Positions 28,917 through 40,812 of a DNA stretch of 64,000 nt are shown piece after piece (the stretch's first letter is position 1; every line of letters starts with the position of its first letter). This DNA comes from Dastarcus helophoroides (lineage: Eukaryota; Arthropoda; Insecta; Coleoptera; Bothrideridae), in contig CM053336.1 of NCBI GenBank assembly GCA_028583605.1, positions 23,359,004 to 23,423,003 on the forward strand, given 5' to 3'. The notes beneath the pieces are model-generated. The model saw nothing but the letters and a program-made list of their open reading frames with translations. It did not search any database and was not told the origin of the DNA. Made by a program: the position numbers and the translations under genes.

Positions 28917-31065
28917 GGCTGATTCTCATTTAAGAGGTTGTCAAATGATATAAAATACGGCAAGACTATGAAATGTTAAAACTGATTTTGTAGCAGTATT
29001 TTATTACTCAAGAGACTCATTTGCTACATATCTATAGGATGGTCAGCTAAGTAATCATTTTTTTCATTGTTTATGGGGCATCAGGGGAGATATTTCATGC
29101 AGGGGAGAGACATATCGAACAGGGGAGAGACATGATGAGTAGAGGAGAGACTTGATTGCTCGATTATAAAAGAAACACTATCTTTTTTTAGGAAATAAGC
29201 TTTAATCTTTTAATCTTACAAACTATTTAAATCATACGTTTCGTTTTTAAACAGTTTTTCTTCAAAAAATACTATGATAATGAATTGAAATTGAAAACTG
29301 TAATAACTAATAAACGGCGTTGTCCTAAATATATACGTAATATAAATATTTTTTATATATCGTAAGAACAATATTTAAAGATGTTACCCCAAGTGTTTTG
29401 ATCTTAAAAAAAAACAATTATTATGTGCAAAAAGGCTGTCATTTGTTGGGACTTTATAATTCGATGGGATATTAATGACGCCAGCGGTTCATCATCAGAA
29501 TCAGGTTCGGTTCCATATACCTTCATAATTTGAGGACGAGAGTTAAAATTAGAGAATAAATAATTCACAGAGCCCATATAGAAATGACTGCAGGCATTAA
29601 AGTCACAGAAGCAACTTAAAGTTTTTATTGTTAGGTGATTAGAAAAACATATGCTTCCAGTAACTTGGTGAACTTGCAGTGTATCTGGAAAAGTTTTTAT
29701 ATTTTTAACTAATTCAATTTGTGTTTCTTTGTCTGAGATGTCTGCGTCTTCGATAGTTAAAACTTGTATGTTGAGACAACTTTTTTGAAGTGCGTTGGTC
29801 AAGTCTTCCAACGACGAAATGTCAGTGCCACTCGCTACGAGTCTATCGGCAGTCCTCTTACATGTTGCACCCACCCCATCGGAAGAACCCTTCCCATGGC
29901 AGGCTTCGTGATAATTCCACGAAAGTTATCAAATTAGGGTAAAAAATCCGTAACATTGTTGCCAGTGCTCGAAACATAAGATCTTCATTATTTGAAATTG
30001 GGGGTGGCTTTACGAAGTTCTCTGGGTGTCATCTAACTTACAGTTTTAATAGTGCCTTTTTCTTTTTTCCTTGCATATTTTTTCTTTTCTTTCTGTTTTT
30101 GTTGTGCATCATTTTTTATACACCGATATTGTAATATTTCTGCTAAACACTTTTTTTTCCAGGCGTTCTTCGCGCGTAAATTTTTTGCTTGCTAACTGTA
30201 AGAAAATTCATATATTTCAACAATTCGACTATGTTAAAGCTTAAGAAAAACAGTCTGATCTTATGTTATCATATCTTCCCTGGTTGCTTAGTCCCTGCCC
30301 TGGCATCTGAAAAGCCAGGGGAGATATGGCAGGGGAGAGATTTTTTCATTAGAAAACAAAGATAATCTTAAATGTATCTAATATAAAGAAATAACTTAAA
30401 AGCATGACAATGTACCCACAAAATACAGTAAATATATACAATTAAATTTAAATATTTAAATAAGTAATTTAAAATTAAAACTTACCAGGGGAGAGATTGC
30501 GTTCACTGTTCACACCCGCACAATTGAGTAGCGCAATTAAAATTACAGCTAATGATAGCACATGAATGTCTTGAGCGACTTCGATCTCTCATCTTTCGTC
30601 AATTGTCAATCATTCATAAGTTTAAATTCCCAAGAAAAAGGTATATGCATAGTATTTTATAAGATTTCAAATGCCATTGGAGGAAGTGCGAAAAATGCGG
30701 GACAATATTTGACCTGATTATTTTTTACGAAAATAACATTGTTTAAAAATTTTGCTTGTTACATTATAATTGTTAATTATGCTAGTTTATGAAATTCAAT
30801 GCAAAGAAGAATTGTGATTTATTTAGACTTATCTAATGTTATCAATTTACTGTACATACAGCAAAGGGACACACCAGGGGAGAGACATGTTTGAAGGTTT
30901 AAGTGCGATTGTGCCAAAGTAAAGTAATTTATGATAATGAAACTTATGGTCAGTAGAGTAGACGTTTTACTTCAAGAGCTTATTACGTCGTTTATAACAG
31001 TTTTGTTTTTAAACTATATTATTTAATCATGGACGTCAAAAGTGCCTCTTAAATGAGAATCACCC
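28917..31065. mobile_element. Nested 2.1-kb TIR transposon with GGGGAGA subterminal repeats
   Basis: GGCTGATTCTCATTTAAGAGG at 28917-28937 is matched inverted at 31045-31065 with a single mismatch in the terminal 21 bases, next to T-runs (TTTT) on both sides that may be the target duplication. The motif CAGGGGAGA(G/T)A occurs about eight times on the plus strand, clustered near both ends: 29082, 29101, 29121, 29141 (variant), then 30316, 30331, 30486 and 30874. Such subterminal arrays are often transposase-binding sites. The minus strand carries a transposase-like relic (29404-30165). The superfamily is not identified. Confidence 0.72.
29404..30165 (-). pseudogene. Transposon-encoded protein relic (HGKG...DGVG...KR type)
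   Basis: On the minus strand, REERLEKKCLAEILQY and YARKKEKGTIKT (about 30165-30010) form a Lys/Arg-rich exon that ends at a GTAAGT splice donor. Further on, WNYHEACHGKGSSDGVG (about 29920-29870) continues into the 156-codon frame ending at 29404 (ATCKRTADRLVASGTDISS..., PDSDDEPLASL). Basic N-terminal exons and the HGKG-x2-DG-x-G-x3-KR motif occur in large families of uncharacterised insect and cnidarian transposon proteins; I do not know a firm superfamily name. A frame break near 29875 and the absence of the middle part show it is incomplete. It sits inside the 2.1-kb TIR element, and is presumably its former transposase. Confidence 0.6.
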
Positions 31066-31412
31066 TTTTAGAGTTTTATTAGACATGACTTTTCCATGAA
31101 TCATACCTAAGTGTGCGTTCTAGACTTCTCTAGAAGTTAAGTATTCTAAGACGGATAATGTGCATAAATATGAGAGTTATTTCTAATGTTAGTTTGTTAG
31201 ATATTTCACGTTATACGAGTAAGTATCCAAGGTTAAAAGAATTTTTGTAAAAATTGCCGAAACATTTTTAGAACATCCACACGTTTTCATAGAACTACGC
31301 CATTTAAAGGAGTGTATAAATGTAACGCTTATACAAATACCTCTTTCAGTATTGCACGATTTGTTATAATATTTTTGGTTTTTAATAATTATTGTTTCCT
31401 AATTAGGTACTG

Positions 31413-31541
<129 letters not shown>

Positions 31542-31901
31542 GTCTTGTTTCTCAGCCTTTTGCTGGTATTCATTTAACCATCCCAAGTATACTTAAATAC
31601 TACAGGGGTAGGTCTGTATCTTAGTTTGTGCTTAAAAACTTTCTTACGCCTTTTGGATATCAACGTATGTGTTCTTATGTAGTCCTAGTGTATCTATGCC
31701 CTTATGAAGGTTTTTAGGAATAAGTCCAGTTGACGATACCACTACTGGTATTATTTCTACTCTGTTAGAGTGCCAGATTTGTCCCATTTCTAATGCTAAT
31801 TCTGCGTACTTGTCTTTTTTTCCCGGTATTTTTCCATTAAATTGTTGTTGTTTGGAATAGTTACATCGACCAGTTGTATATTTTTCTTCTTTTTATTCAT
31901 T
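31542..31901 (-). pseudogene. 3' end of a non-LTR retrotransposon (RT C-terminal tail)
   Basis: The minus strand reads DVTIPNNNNLMEKYREKKDK, YAELALEMGQIWHSNRVEII and PVVVSSTGLIPKNLHKGI, the conserved tail after the reverse transcriptase in a common non-LTR group in insects. It is followed by a typical 3' end (ATACAGACCTACCCCTGTAG) and the (TAA)n tail at 31541-31413. It is cut on its 5' side at 31902 by another ATT run, a normal 5' truncation. Confidence 0.78.
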
Positions 31902-31903
31902 AC

Positions 31904-31935
<32 letters not shown>
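31902..31935. repeat. Short (ATT)n run
   Basis: About 34 bp of ATT repeats mark the 5' truncation point of the non-LTR fragment, possibly the remains of an older insertion's tail. Confidence 0.75.
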
Positions 31936-31936
<1 letters not shown>

Positions 31937-33039
31937 AAGTTATGGCACTTGCACCGCCTACTATAATATTTTTGTTTAGAAATAATACATTACTTCATTT
32001 TGTCTACTTTGTTACATTTGAAGTATGGCATGTTGTATATCAACTTAATCAGAAAAATATGTTAAATTCAAAAAAAAAATAAAATTCAGTATGGCGTTTA
32101 TAAAAATTAACGAACTTGACATATTTTTTTTGAAAACAGTTATATTTAGAAAAAAATTACGTACATAAGTAAAATGACCTTAAAAAACCGTTATTAACAG
32201 TTTTTAAATTTTTTCTCATCGGACTTAGTTACAGCCGATTTTTAAAAATGGCGATTTTCAGTTTTTTCTAAATAAAATCAAGTCGAATTAAAATTTAATT
32301 GTTTTCTTAACGGAATATTATTACGCATTAAATTCTGCCCTACTTTCCTTTTTTAAGTTTTTTCGTATCTCTAATAGTTTAGGAGATCCCTGTAGTGAAA
32401 ATCAAATTTGGCTCAACTTGTATAATCTAAGGACAGATGCATTAAGGGGCATAATCTCACCTACAAAAATTTAAAAGAATATGTATAAAAGCCTATTTGA
32501 CATTTTGTAAAAAGCTTGGTGTACACAAATGAGCGTTTCACCGTGTGCCTTACCTTTCTGGTTCACTGTATACCTTTCGATATTTTAAGTAATTTTAAAA
32601 ACCAACAAAAGAACTAAAGTGGTAACGGTATGTCTAAACGGTAGGAAACTAGTCATTTAGAAAGTGTAAAAAATTAGAATGAGCAATAAAAATATCATAG
32701 AAGTTTAAGCAACTAAGTTAATCTCTAGGTTTTATTTTGTTATTTTCAATGAAAAACACAAATTAGCTCACCTAAGGGAGTATGAAAAAAGGTCATCTTC
32801 CAACCTTTATTTTACATAATTTGAGTGATGATTCACTGTATAGCACTGGTTCACTGTTTACCACTTGACCCTATACATGTGCACATAAATCAAAAATGGC
32901 CACCTAATTAGATTTTCACTTGTTCGCATTCCGTACACGTTTGGTACATATAAATCACTTCTGGCTCCATTGTAAATTAAACCTAAATATAGTTTAATTT
33001 TACTATCATTTTATTTAAATGAAGCGGTTAACAGACACA

Positions 33040-33620
33040 ACTATTGCTTTTGGTCCCAAGAAAATCCACACTGGACTGGAATCGCATACGCAGCACCCAC
33101 AGAAAGTTAATGTATGGGCAGGTATCATCAACAACTGAATCTTGGGACCATTCGTTTTTCACAAAAAATCCTATTACCGCGCGCTATCTGGATTTCCTAA
33201 CATTTGACATGATACATAGCTGTAGCTATAATTTTTCCTTATGAAATTAATCCAGATATACTAAGTAAAAGAATTTAGTTCCAACAAGATGCTGCTCTCC
33301 CACATTTTGATATTGATGTTCGAACATACTTAGATGAAACGTTTCCAAATCATTGGATTAGTAGACGGGGTGTAATTAATAGGTCGCCAAGATTTCCCGA
33401 CTTACGCCGCTATATTATTTTCTTTGAGGATATTTGATGAAAAAAGTCTATACTACCAGAACAGATCGTATAATACTGAGAATTTAAAGAACAAGATTAG
33501 GGCGAAGATGCATAATTCACCAACTGAAGTCATTCGGAATGCTGTGGACAGCTTTTATTATCGTCTTGAAGAATGTCAAATAATGAATGGAGGACATTTT
33601 CATCATAAGCGCTATTGAAA
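33040..33620 (+). pseudogene. mariner/Tc1-type transposase relic
   Basis: Plus-strand frames give LLVPRKSTLDWN, ARYLDFLTFDM, then FQQDAALPHFDIDVRTYLDE, TFPNHWISRRGVINRSPRFP and DL. This corresponds to the DDE catalytic core of IS630/Tc1/mariner transposases (WFQQDGAPPHY...FPxRWIGRRG...RSPDLTPxDFFLWG), with the second catalytic Asp in FQQD. The C-terminal part continues through SPTEVIRNAVDSFYYRLEEC to about 33618. Several frameshifts and stops are present and the N-terminal DNA-binding domain was not found. It lies just outside the right end of the 4.9-kb TIR element. Confidence 0.82.
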
Positions 33621-33640
33621 ATATGTTTGTAAGTTATCTA

Positions 33641-34019
33641 GTTGTTTTAATTTTTATATGAAAAAAATGTGTTACTGAAAACATAAAATTTGTTTATTTG
33701 GTATGGCTGGGTTCTGTTTTCTATAAGCTTTTCAACAAGCCCCCTCATGCCTTATGTTTCTATTTGATAGTAAAATAGTAGGGGTAACTGGAGGTAAGGG
33801 GTTGAAAAAAATTAATCGTTATATACCCGAAGGATAAGAAAAAATTGGGATCAGTTAACGTGTTTTGACCTTTTAAAGAAAATTAACTTATTCAAATGAT
33901 ATGAATTTTATTCCGTAGTTCGGGCCTTTCGTGTATATTTTGTTCTGGTTAATTTAAACTTATGTACCGTATACGATTGGCTCGAAATTAGCAAATTCTG
34001 TAGCACAAGTCATTTATAT
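33641..34019. other. AT-rich spacer
   Basis: I recognise no gene or repeat between the transposase relic and the LTR fragment. Confidence 0.4.
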
Positions 34020-34245
34020 TGTTGAGCGTTATCGGTTCGAATGATTAACACTTGGTGAATCGTAATCACTTTATTTCAAAACTTAACTCGGAATACTACA
34101 ATTGTAATTCACTAACACTGCTTAATTAACTAACTTATTATTAACAATTCACTGAGGAAAAAGCGACCGCCTTATATAGGTCCCGCTTCGTGTTCTTAAC
34201 GCTTATCTACCGTTTGATTCATTATTGCGGCCGCTTCTCCTTATT
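34020..34245 (-). repeat. Truncated LTR, same family as 15.2 and 27.4 kb
   Basis: Minus-strand reading ends GATAACGCTCAACA and contains GAAGCGGCCGCAATAATG, AATCAAACGG, GATAAGCG, TATATAAGGCGGTCGC and a GATTCACC box like the copy at 27443-27702. The TGTAG start is missing (the sequence changes near 34245), so the 5' end of the LTR has been lost. Confidence 0.7.
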
Positions 34246-35029
34246 AAATTTTCTAGAAAATTTCTAGCCTAATTTTTTAGTCACATTTTATTACAATATG
34301 TTCATTCTGGTGGTCATTTTAGTCATTTTTGGAGTGTGTGACCGTTTCTTCCCTGGCGTGTTCTAATTTATAAATATATTTACTTCACTTAATGAGTTCA
34401 TTTTGATTTTTCTTAGTTGCTTTTTCCAAGTCAAATACTTTAAGATTCATCTTTGTTTTCAAACCTTAAAGTATCTCCCCTGCTTTATTAGGCCACAGGA
34501 AAGGGATTAAGTGAACAGAGCAGACCAGAAAATAAGTTTAAGCAGTTTTTTTTAAACCTTAATAGACTAGATGATGTCTGAAATAGACATAAATTTTTTG
34601 TTTTAACTATTTGGTCAAATATTTTACCAATGCTCGACTGTTTGTCAGATAATATTATAAATTTATATTCTGGGAGTAATTAACCAACTACTCAGTATAT
34701 TAAAATGAAATTATGTTTCAAGTAATGGCAACACTCTGTAAGAAAATTGATAAGAAAATAGAGTGTCTCTAATAAACTAAAAATAAAGTATCTCCCCCGT
34801 ATGAAGTATCACCCATGGTATCTAAAAAATTAAGAAAAAATGGATTCCATTACTGACCATTCTACCCAATGCAACAGAGTAGTGTCACAAACAAAAAAAT
34901 ACCGTTAAAAAATTAATGTTAATTTTTTTTTTACCAAATTTTCTAAGATTTGAAACCTCCTGAAATAGAATCACCCAAATATGGGTATACTTTAATATTT
35001 TGTTGTACAATTTTTTTTTAACTTTGTTA
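34246..35029. other. 3' flank of IR gene 2
   Basis: No gene is seen. Two AAAGTATCTCCCC motifs (about 34469 and 34786) are the inverted form of the GGGGAGATA motif that is repeated in the 28.9-31.1 kb transposon, so a decayed relative may lie here. Confidence 0.4.
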
Positions 35030-36871
35030 CTAAGATCTTTTATTGGTTGGAGGTTGAAGCAGTTTAATTAAAAATTCTACTCTTTCAAAAATTGTCGTAT
35101 TTCTTTCAAACCAGGTTACAACAAATTCAAGAATGAAGCAAATTGTAGAAACGACGTAACCCAAAATTAATATCTCAAAGAGCTCAGTATAATGCTTGAT
35201 ACTTAACTGCATCATTTTTGGTTGTTCTTTTGGCAATCTGCTATTATTTCTGTTGCTTTCACCAATGTCGCTCCACCATTTGGCAATGAAACCTCTTTCT
35301 ATAACTTCTTGCGACCAAAAATACATTTCCCGTTTCATTGGAAAATCGTTTCGCAGGTAGTAGGCAACAAACAAGGTCAAATATGGCATGGTATCAGTGA
35401 GACTATCTACAATTGCGTTCTCGGTTGGTAATGATATCAAATCTGATATAAACGAAATTGTCAGGTTTTCTTGTGTTAAAGCAACCCGTTTGACAAGCTC
35501 AAAGCTGGTGGCATTAATAAGACGAAAATTTTGTTTTATATTCATTTGCCTGCCTGCATTGTTCCTTCTAAACTTTTCATTCATGTTTTCAGCAACAAAG
35601 TGTACTAATAAGAGGCGCTCGGTATGCCAAGAGTAATTCACCCCCAACGTTCCTCTTTTTCTGATGTCCTCTAAATTTCTGATTGGTTTCTCATAGGTAT
35701 CTAAAGCGAAAATACTACTGAGCTTTCCTACATAAATGCTATCCACAATCAAGCAAAAGAGAGAAAAAAAGCAAAATAATACACGAAGACTATTGAATTT
35801 CGAAGACATATTGGAACAGTAGCCATATAACGATGTAAAGGTGTCAATGAAAATCATCCAATAGTCGATCTTCTTCTTAAGCATTTTACAAGAAACCAAA
35901 TAACTGAGCATCACCACAATCCAACCATAAATAATCTTTTTCCATAAATCGAAAGTAAATGGTTTCGTTAATTTGTTATAAGAGACAATTAATTTAGGTT
36001 TACGTGCAGAGAAACCGATGTCATCTTTAAATATAACCGGACCGAAGTCAAGAGGAACCGTGTTGGTGTCATTCATAAATAAGTGTCCTATTGCCATATC
36101 TGCTCTTCCTTTGTAAACGTGATTTACTATTTGCTGAAATGAGCCATTAGTCAGAAATTCTTGCTGAAAATTAATGCTGTTCTGAAAAAGAATCGAAAGG
36201 CCACATTTCTCAGCTACGCTTCTGATAAGCGACACCATTATCCCAGGATTTATAACTTTGCTTACATTGATAACAAATGGAGGAGATTGAATGTGAACTA
36301 ATCGCAATTGACAAATAGTTTGATCCAGGGAGAGGAACTTTTTGTAGCAATGATCATAATTTATCAGATCACAAATGTAAATGTCATTAGAACAACGGCG
36401 ATGAATTTTTTGATTGTGCATCAGAACAGATTTTTTGGCAAAAACTAGCAGTTTGGTTTCTGAGAAGCCCATTCTCCAAGTAAACGTAAAAATTTCTCTG
36501 ACTAAATTTTTGCGAAGTAAAGTGGTATTTTTTGTCGTCAATATTATTGTGGGTGATAACATGTTTCTTGAGCTTTTAACGTGATTAAATATCTCGTCTA
36601 GATTCGCAACCAACAGCAACCTGGTCGATTCAATGGTTTTATCCTTTGATATCTGAAACTTTTTTTCGTCGAATTTGCTCAGAGTCCTCATTTGATAGAA
36701 GAATTTATGAGCCAAATTAATATCCGCTGGCCCAAATAAAAGTAGTTTTGTGTCTTCGTTCATAAGATGTTCTACGTCATTTGAATCGGTATTTATTTCC
36801 ATTTTAAAATTGTAAGGATCAACTGTGGCGATTGTTATGCAAACGTACAAGATGCTCACAAGAGCAATCAT
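35030..36871 (-). CDS. Divergent ionotropic receptor 2 (chemosensory channel)
   Basis: An intronless 613-residue IR, co-linear and clearly homologous (most residues alike) with the receptor at 10641-12461. The start ATG gives MIALVSILYVCITIATVDPY, a good signal peptide. S1 holds QSPPFVINVSKVINPGIMVS and VPLDFGPVIFKDDIGFS; SYNKLTKPFTFDLW precedes M1; the pore region is TSLYGYCSNMSS; M2 ends DSIYVGKLSSIF; S2 carries SDLISLPTENAIVDS; M3 is YTELFEILILGYVVSTICFI; the tail ends LIKLLQPPTNKRS. It is expected in dendrite membranes of chemosensory neurons, normally together with an IR co-receptor. Very even conservation with IR1, including the S2 domain, suggests both are functional. Confidence 0.93.
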   Translation of the reverse strand: MIALVSILYVCITIATVDPYNFKMEINTDSNDVEHLMNEDTKLLLFGPADINLAHKFFYQMRTLSKFDEKKFQISKDKTIESTRLLLVANLDEIFNHVKSSRNMLSPTIILTTKNTTLLRKNLVREIFTFTWRMGFSETKLLVFAKKSVLMHNQKIHRRCSNDIYICDLINYDHCYKKFLSLDQTICQLRLVHIQSPPFVINVSKVINPGIMVSLIRSVAEKCGLSILFQNSINFQQEFLTNGSFQQIVNHVYKGRADMAIGHLFMNDTNTVPLDFGPVIFKDDIGFSARKPKLIVSYNKLTKPFTFDLWKKIIYGWIVVMLSYLVSCKMLKKKIDYWMIFIDTFTSLYGYCSNMSSKFNSLRVLFCFFSLFCLIVDSIYVGKLSSIFALDTYEKPIRNLEDIRKRGTLGVNYSWHTERLLLVHFVAENMNEKFRRNNAGRQMNIKQNFRLINATSFELVKRVALTQENLTISFISDLISLPTENAIVDSLTDTMPYLTLFVAYYLRNDFPMKREMYFWSQEVIERGFIAKWWSDIGESNRNNSRLPKEQPKMMQLSIKHYTELFEILILGYVVSTICFILEFVVTWFERNTTIFERVEFLIKLLQPPTNKRS

Positions 36872-38463
36872 ACTTTTAGTATAATCGAGAAAAGAAGTTT
36901 ATACAATACCATCAACTGAAAAAAATATGAAAATCAATTAAGGAAGTAGGTAGGTTTCCTTCAATTTATCTATTATTTTGACAAATTGGTCCTTAGGGGC
37001 CATAAATCATCGTAGTAAGTGATGGTAATTTTATATTAATCTAAGACTACCATCACTAATATACTTTATTACATACTTATCGTATTATTTAATGCAAAAT
37101 GATAGTCGTTACTTTTTTTTATCTCACTGTAAAAAGAACAGGACTTCATTATTTTTCATAGCTATTTATGCAAATATGTATTTAGTATCATAGTGCCTCA
37201 TTATGAGGTAGACCTTTCTAGCTCCCACATTTTCCTAGAATTCATTTTAAATCCTGGGTTTTACACTTATAAGAAACCTTTCAGCACAAAAGCAAGTTTA
37301 TAGGTGTAATATTATTGATATTTGCAAAAAATGGCAAAAGAGCAGCTTAAACTGATTATTTTTTTCGTTGTATTTAAATAGAGTACATTTCACAGCTTAC
37401 CAATTTATGTCACTTATAAAACCATATTTTCTGTTTACGAAAGTTGGCAGCTATAGAGTTGACACAATCCTAAACTAATTTAAGATCATGTATAATGCAT
37501 AGGTACAGTTAAGAAGCTTGAGGGTTCCAAGTTCCCACTGAGCCCGAATTAGACCTCCCCCAAAAACTCTTTGAATATTAGCACCCATACACACCCTTTG
37601 ACACTTAAGGAATTTAAAGTCACATAAAATATAAAAAGCAACAGAATGCGCCTATCACCAATGTTTAAGGCAAAGTTTAACTTGAATCTCGATGTTTAAG
37701 GAAATACAATAGGATTCTGGGTTAGAGAGGGCCGATTAGAGTATACATTGAGTGTACGCTTTAAGCGAATAACAAGTACAGGGTCCCTAGTAATTTCTGT
37801 TGACTAAAGAAAAATTGAAAACATTCAAAATAACCAAAATTTAAAGACTAAAACCAAAATTGTCAGAGGCCTTTTTTTAATTATTCTCATTTTTTCTTTA
37901 AGCATCATTCTAAAAATATTTATTTTTTCTCCCACCTCGTGTCAATTTTTTTCCTATAAATATCGAATTAAAACACAAAATTACCAAGTATTTATTTTAA
38001 TCTAAATTTTAGTAAAGTATAGTCAAACATTTAAAAAAAACTCCCACTTTGATAAAAAAGTTCTTACAAAATCTACTATAGTTTGACCAGGTTCCAATTA
38101 TTTTAAAAAATTCGTTCAAATATTTAACACTAAAAAAAAAAGGAATTTTGTAGAGAAATTCTCCTAGATTTAATTTTTTAATTTTTTTTTTAATATGGAT
38201 TTCAAAGCGGATTTTAAATCTTAATCTGCAAATGTTGCTTTTTTAAATTCGAACTTAAACAAACTAAATAATTGTAAGCTTAAACCTGTAACTTTAATAG
38301 ATTCGAATATTAAGCTTTTTGCAGGAAAGGTTAAAATTCCTAGAAGTCGAAATTTTGAAATATAATTAAGGCGTTCAGTGCAAAAGTGACCTAACCAATA
38401 TATTAAGATATTTCCTGATTTTCAGTTTATTTTATTGAGAATATTGAAATACTGAATTTGTCG
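36872..38463. other. AT-rich spacer upstream of IR gene 2
   Basis: No gene is recognised. The first ~100 bases must contain the promoter of the minus-strand IR gene, but I see no convincing TATA element. Beyond 37850 the sequence drifts into AAAATTT-rich low-complexity DNA like that at 57-61 kb. Confidence 0.4.
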
Positions 38464-38633
38464 CCTGAAACCTAGAAAGATTAAAAAACACAACAAAAGT
38501 TGCTCTAACGCGTTTCGACAGCCAAGCTGTCATCTTCAGAGATAAACTCATTTTCTCTCTGAAGATGACAGCTTGGCTATCAAAACGCGTTAGAGCAACA
38601 TTTGTTGTGTTTTTTAATCTTTCTTGGTTTCAG
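38464..38633. repeat. Near-perfect 170-bp palindrome with hammerhead-like cores
   Basis: Arms of about 78 bp (CCTGAAACC-AGAAAGATTAAAAAACACAACA...GCTCTAACGCGTTT...CATCTTCAGAG and its mirror) flank a ~15-base centre. Each arm holds CTGAAGA, a GACAGC-TTG-GCTGTC stem, (G/A)AAACGCG and AGAG, which is the layout of a hammerhead ribozyme, with one extra base after CTGAAGA. The minus strand of the left arm keeps GAAA; the plus strand of the right arm has AAAA. The sequence is probably a decayed hammerhead repeat in head-to-head copies. Confidence 0.7.
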
Positions 38634-40812
38634 GGGACAAGTTCTGTATTTCATTTTTTGAGGATAACCAAGGAACAGTTCTTTCCACCAAACTGAGAAT
38701 ATTGATATCTGTAACTGCAACCGTTGACAGTGCAACGCAAACTCATATTCAATGCTTTTACTACTTAGCAGATGGCAGCAGTAATTCATTTTTGCTTGAT
38801 ATATTAAAAATTAGACTTTTCTTTGCTGATTCTCATTGTATTTCCATGGATTCACCTAGGCCACTTTTGCAAAAAACGCCTCAATTTATTTTAATTTCAT
38901 TGTATAAAGATTTGGACTGCGCCTAAATTTAGACTTTTCTCTTGAACTTTCGAGATTGGAGCAGGTATTTTGATTACAATTTTTAATATGTGAACATTTT
39001 GAGGTAAAAATCCAACAATTGTTGAAAGCAAAGCAACTTCAACTTCTAAAATTTTCTAGGAGAACACTGACATTTCGAAATTGACTACAATTTTTAGGAA
39101 AGAAAGTTAAAATTTTTATTTTAAACTCGACATTTTAGAAAAAAATAAACTGTAATTAAAAAGCTTGTAAGAAAATAAAATTCTAAGCAAAACTCAAGCC
39201 GTATAAAAGGTCTTACTTTAAACACAATAGCTAAATTTTAAGTTTAAAGCCAAAGTTTTAATGAAAAATTCACAATTTTAATCTGTATGACAAAACGGGA
39301 TACACAGTATACGCATTTAATAAAAAACGGAATTTTAGGTTTTAAACGTAAAAAATCTAAGAAACAATTTGGAATTTCTAAATTGTGGTGGAAATCTTCA
39401 GAAAAATGTCAAAATTCTTAGAAAAAATCAAAAGACCTAAATATTGGTTAAGTTTAAATTGGGAAGTTCCTTTTTTTTACAAATTAACATTTCAAATCAA
39501 ATTAACTCTTAAAATTTCGATCTTAATTTTAAAATCTTAATATTAGATTAAAATATTAGAGTATTCTGCTTTATTTTTTTTTAAATTTTGGCGTTCAACT
39601 CGAAGTTTCTAAAATGAATTAGAAATAATGCTATTTTGAGTACAATTTTCAGAAATAATTTTTTTCCAAATGTCCAAATTTTAGAAAATAATCATCTAAA
39701 AAAAATGTATTTTAAATAGGTTTTAAACAAGTTGAATTTTGGAATAAATCCAAATTTCTAAAAGAAGTTAAAAATTTAGGATTGGAATTAAAATGTTTAG
39801 GGCAAAAATTGAAGCAAAAGAGGATGTTTACCTCCAAACTCATATTGTGAGAAACATTAAAATTTTCAGTTATGATTGTGAAAGACAAGTCGAAATTTTG
39901 GAAAAAGAGTAAAAATGTAAAGCAACAAGTTTAAGAAAATACTTCAAATTTCCAGAAAAACTCGAACTCTACAAAATGATCTTTTATTTCAAGGGAATCT
40001 TGTTGCTTCTCCAACGTTTATGGAGAACAAACCACTGAAATTTGCCGTTAATTTATGAGAGTCGTAGTGGGGTATTAACCTGCGCTATCAAATGTGATTG
40101 AGCTTTATCCAATTTACTAAAACTTTCACCAAGTTTGTAACCGCGTTTAGTACTACATTAACAGAGCCGATGCTAGCAGATTGGTGAAAGACAACATTAT
40201 CAGTCCTTTCTGTAGACAAAAAGGGTCCGAATATATTTTGGCCACAAAAAAAAAGTGGGCATAGATGAGTAAATATTTAAGAAATTCGGAAATGTCAAAT
40301 ACGTTTTGGGTTTAAATTTCTAATCAAAATTTTAGATCACAATAGGTTCGTTTGAAGTGCGTAACCCTAGATGTCGAAAGGAAAGACAAAAAACTGGTAA
40401 AATAGATAACAAAGGAAAGTTTTGTTTTTACGTGGAAGGATTTTTGAAGTAAATTCTATAATAAAGTCGTAAAATGCAAAAGTGTGGCAATTTCTTCACT
40501 TTTGCCCTGCATCGCGAAAACGGATACAAATCTCCTCCTAAAGCGCGATAATCGACGCGAAAGGGATATAGCAACGACAAATAGAGTGGGATGCCTATGT
40601 TTTTTACAGGGTATCATTAGAAATGAAAATTTTATGTGTCGTTAAATGGGTGAAGTTCTCATAATTTGGTCGAGTTTTACCCTAGCAATTTATAGGTAAA
40701 GAGTTAAAAAGTCACATTTGGTCTAACAGACGTAAAAGTGAGATGAGGCGACATGTATTACATCTCAAAACGTAAGAATATTCTTGGAGCCTGCAGGTTG
40801 CGGCCTTTTTAA
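38634..40812. other. AT-rich low-complexity spacer
   Basis: Long runs of the type AAAATTT(C/T)(T/A)GA recur without fixed period from about 38980 to 39990. A ~100-codon plus-strand frame at 38624-38926 overlaps the palindrome and has no recognisable domain. No gene is supported. Confidence 0.4.

Noticed and set aside
34846..34875. Possible regulatory motif downstream of IR gene 2
   Set aside because: Only a short AT-rich word; nothing distinguishes it from background.
35222..35636. Plus-strand ORFs of 69 and 82 codons
   Set aside because: They are antisense to the S2 domain of IR gene 2 and show no features of their own.
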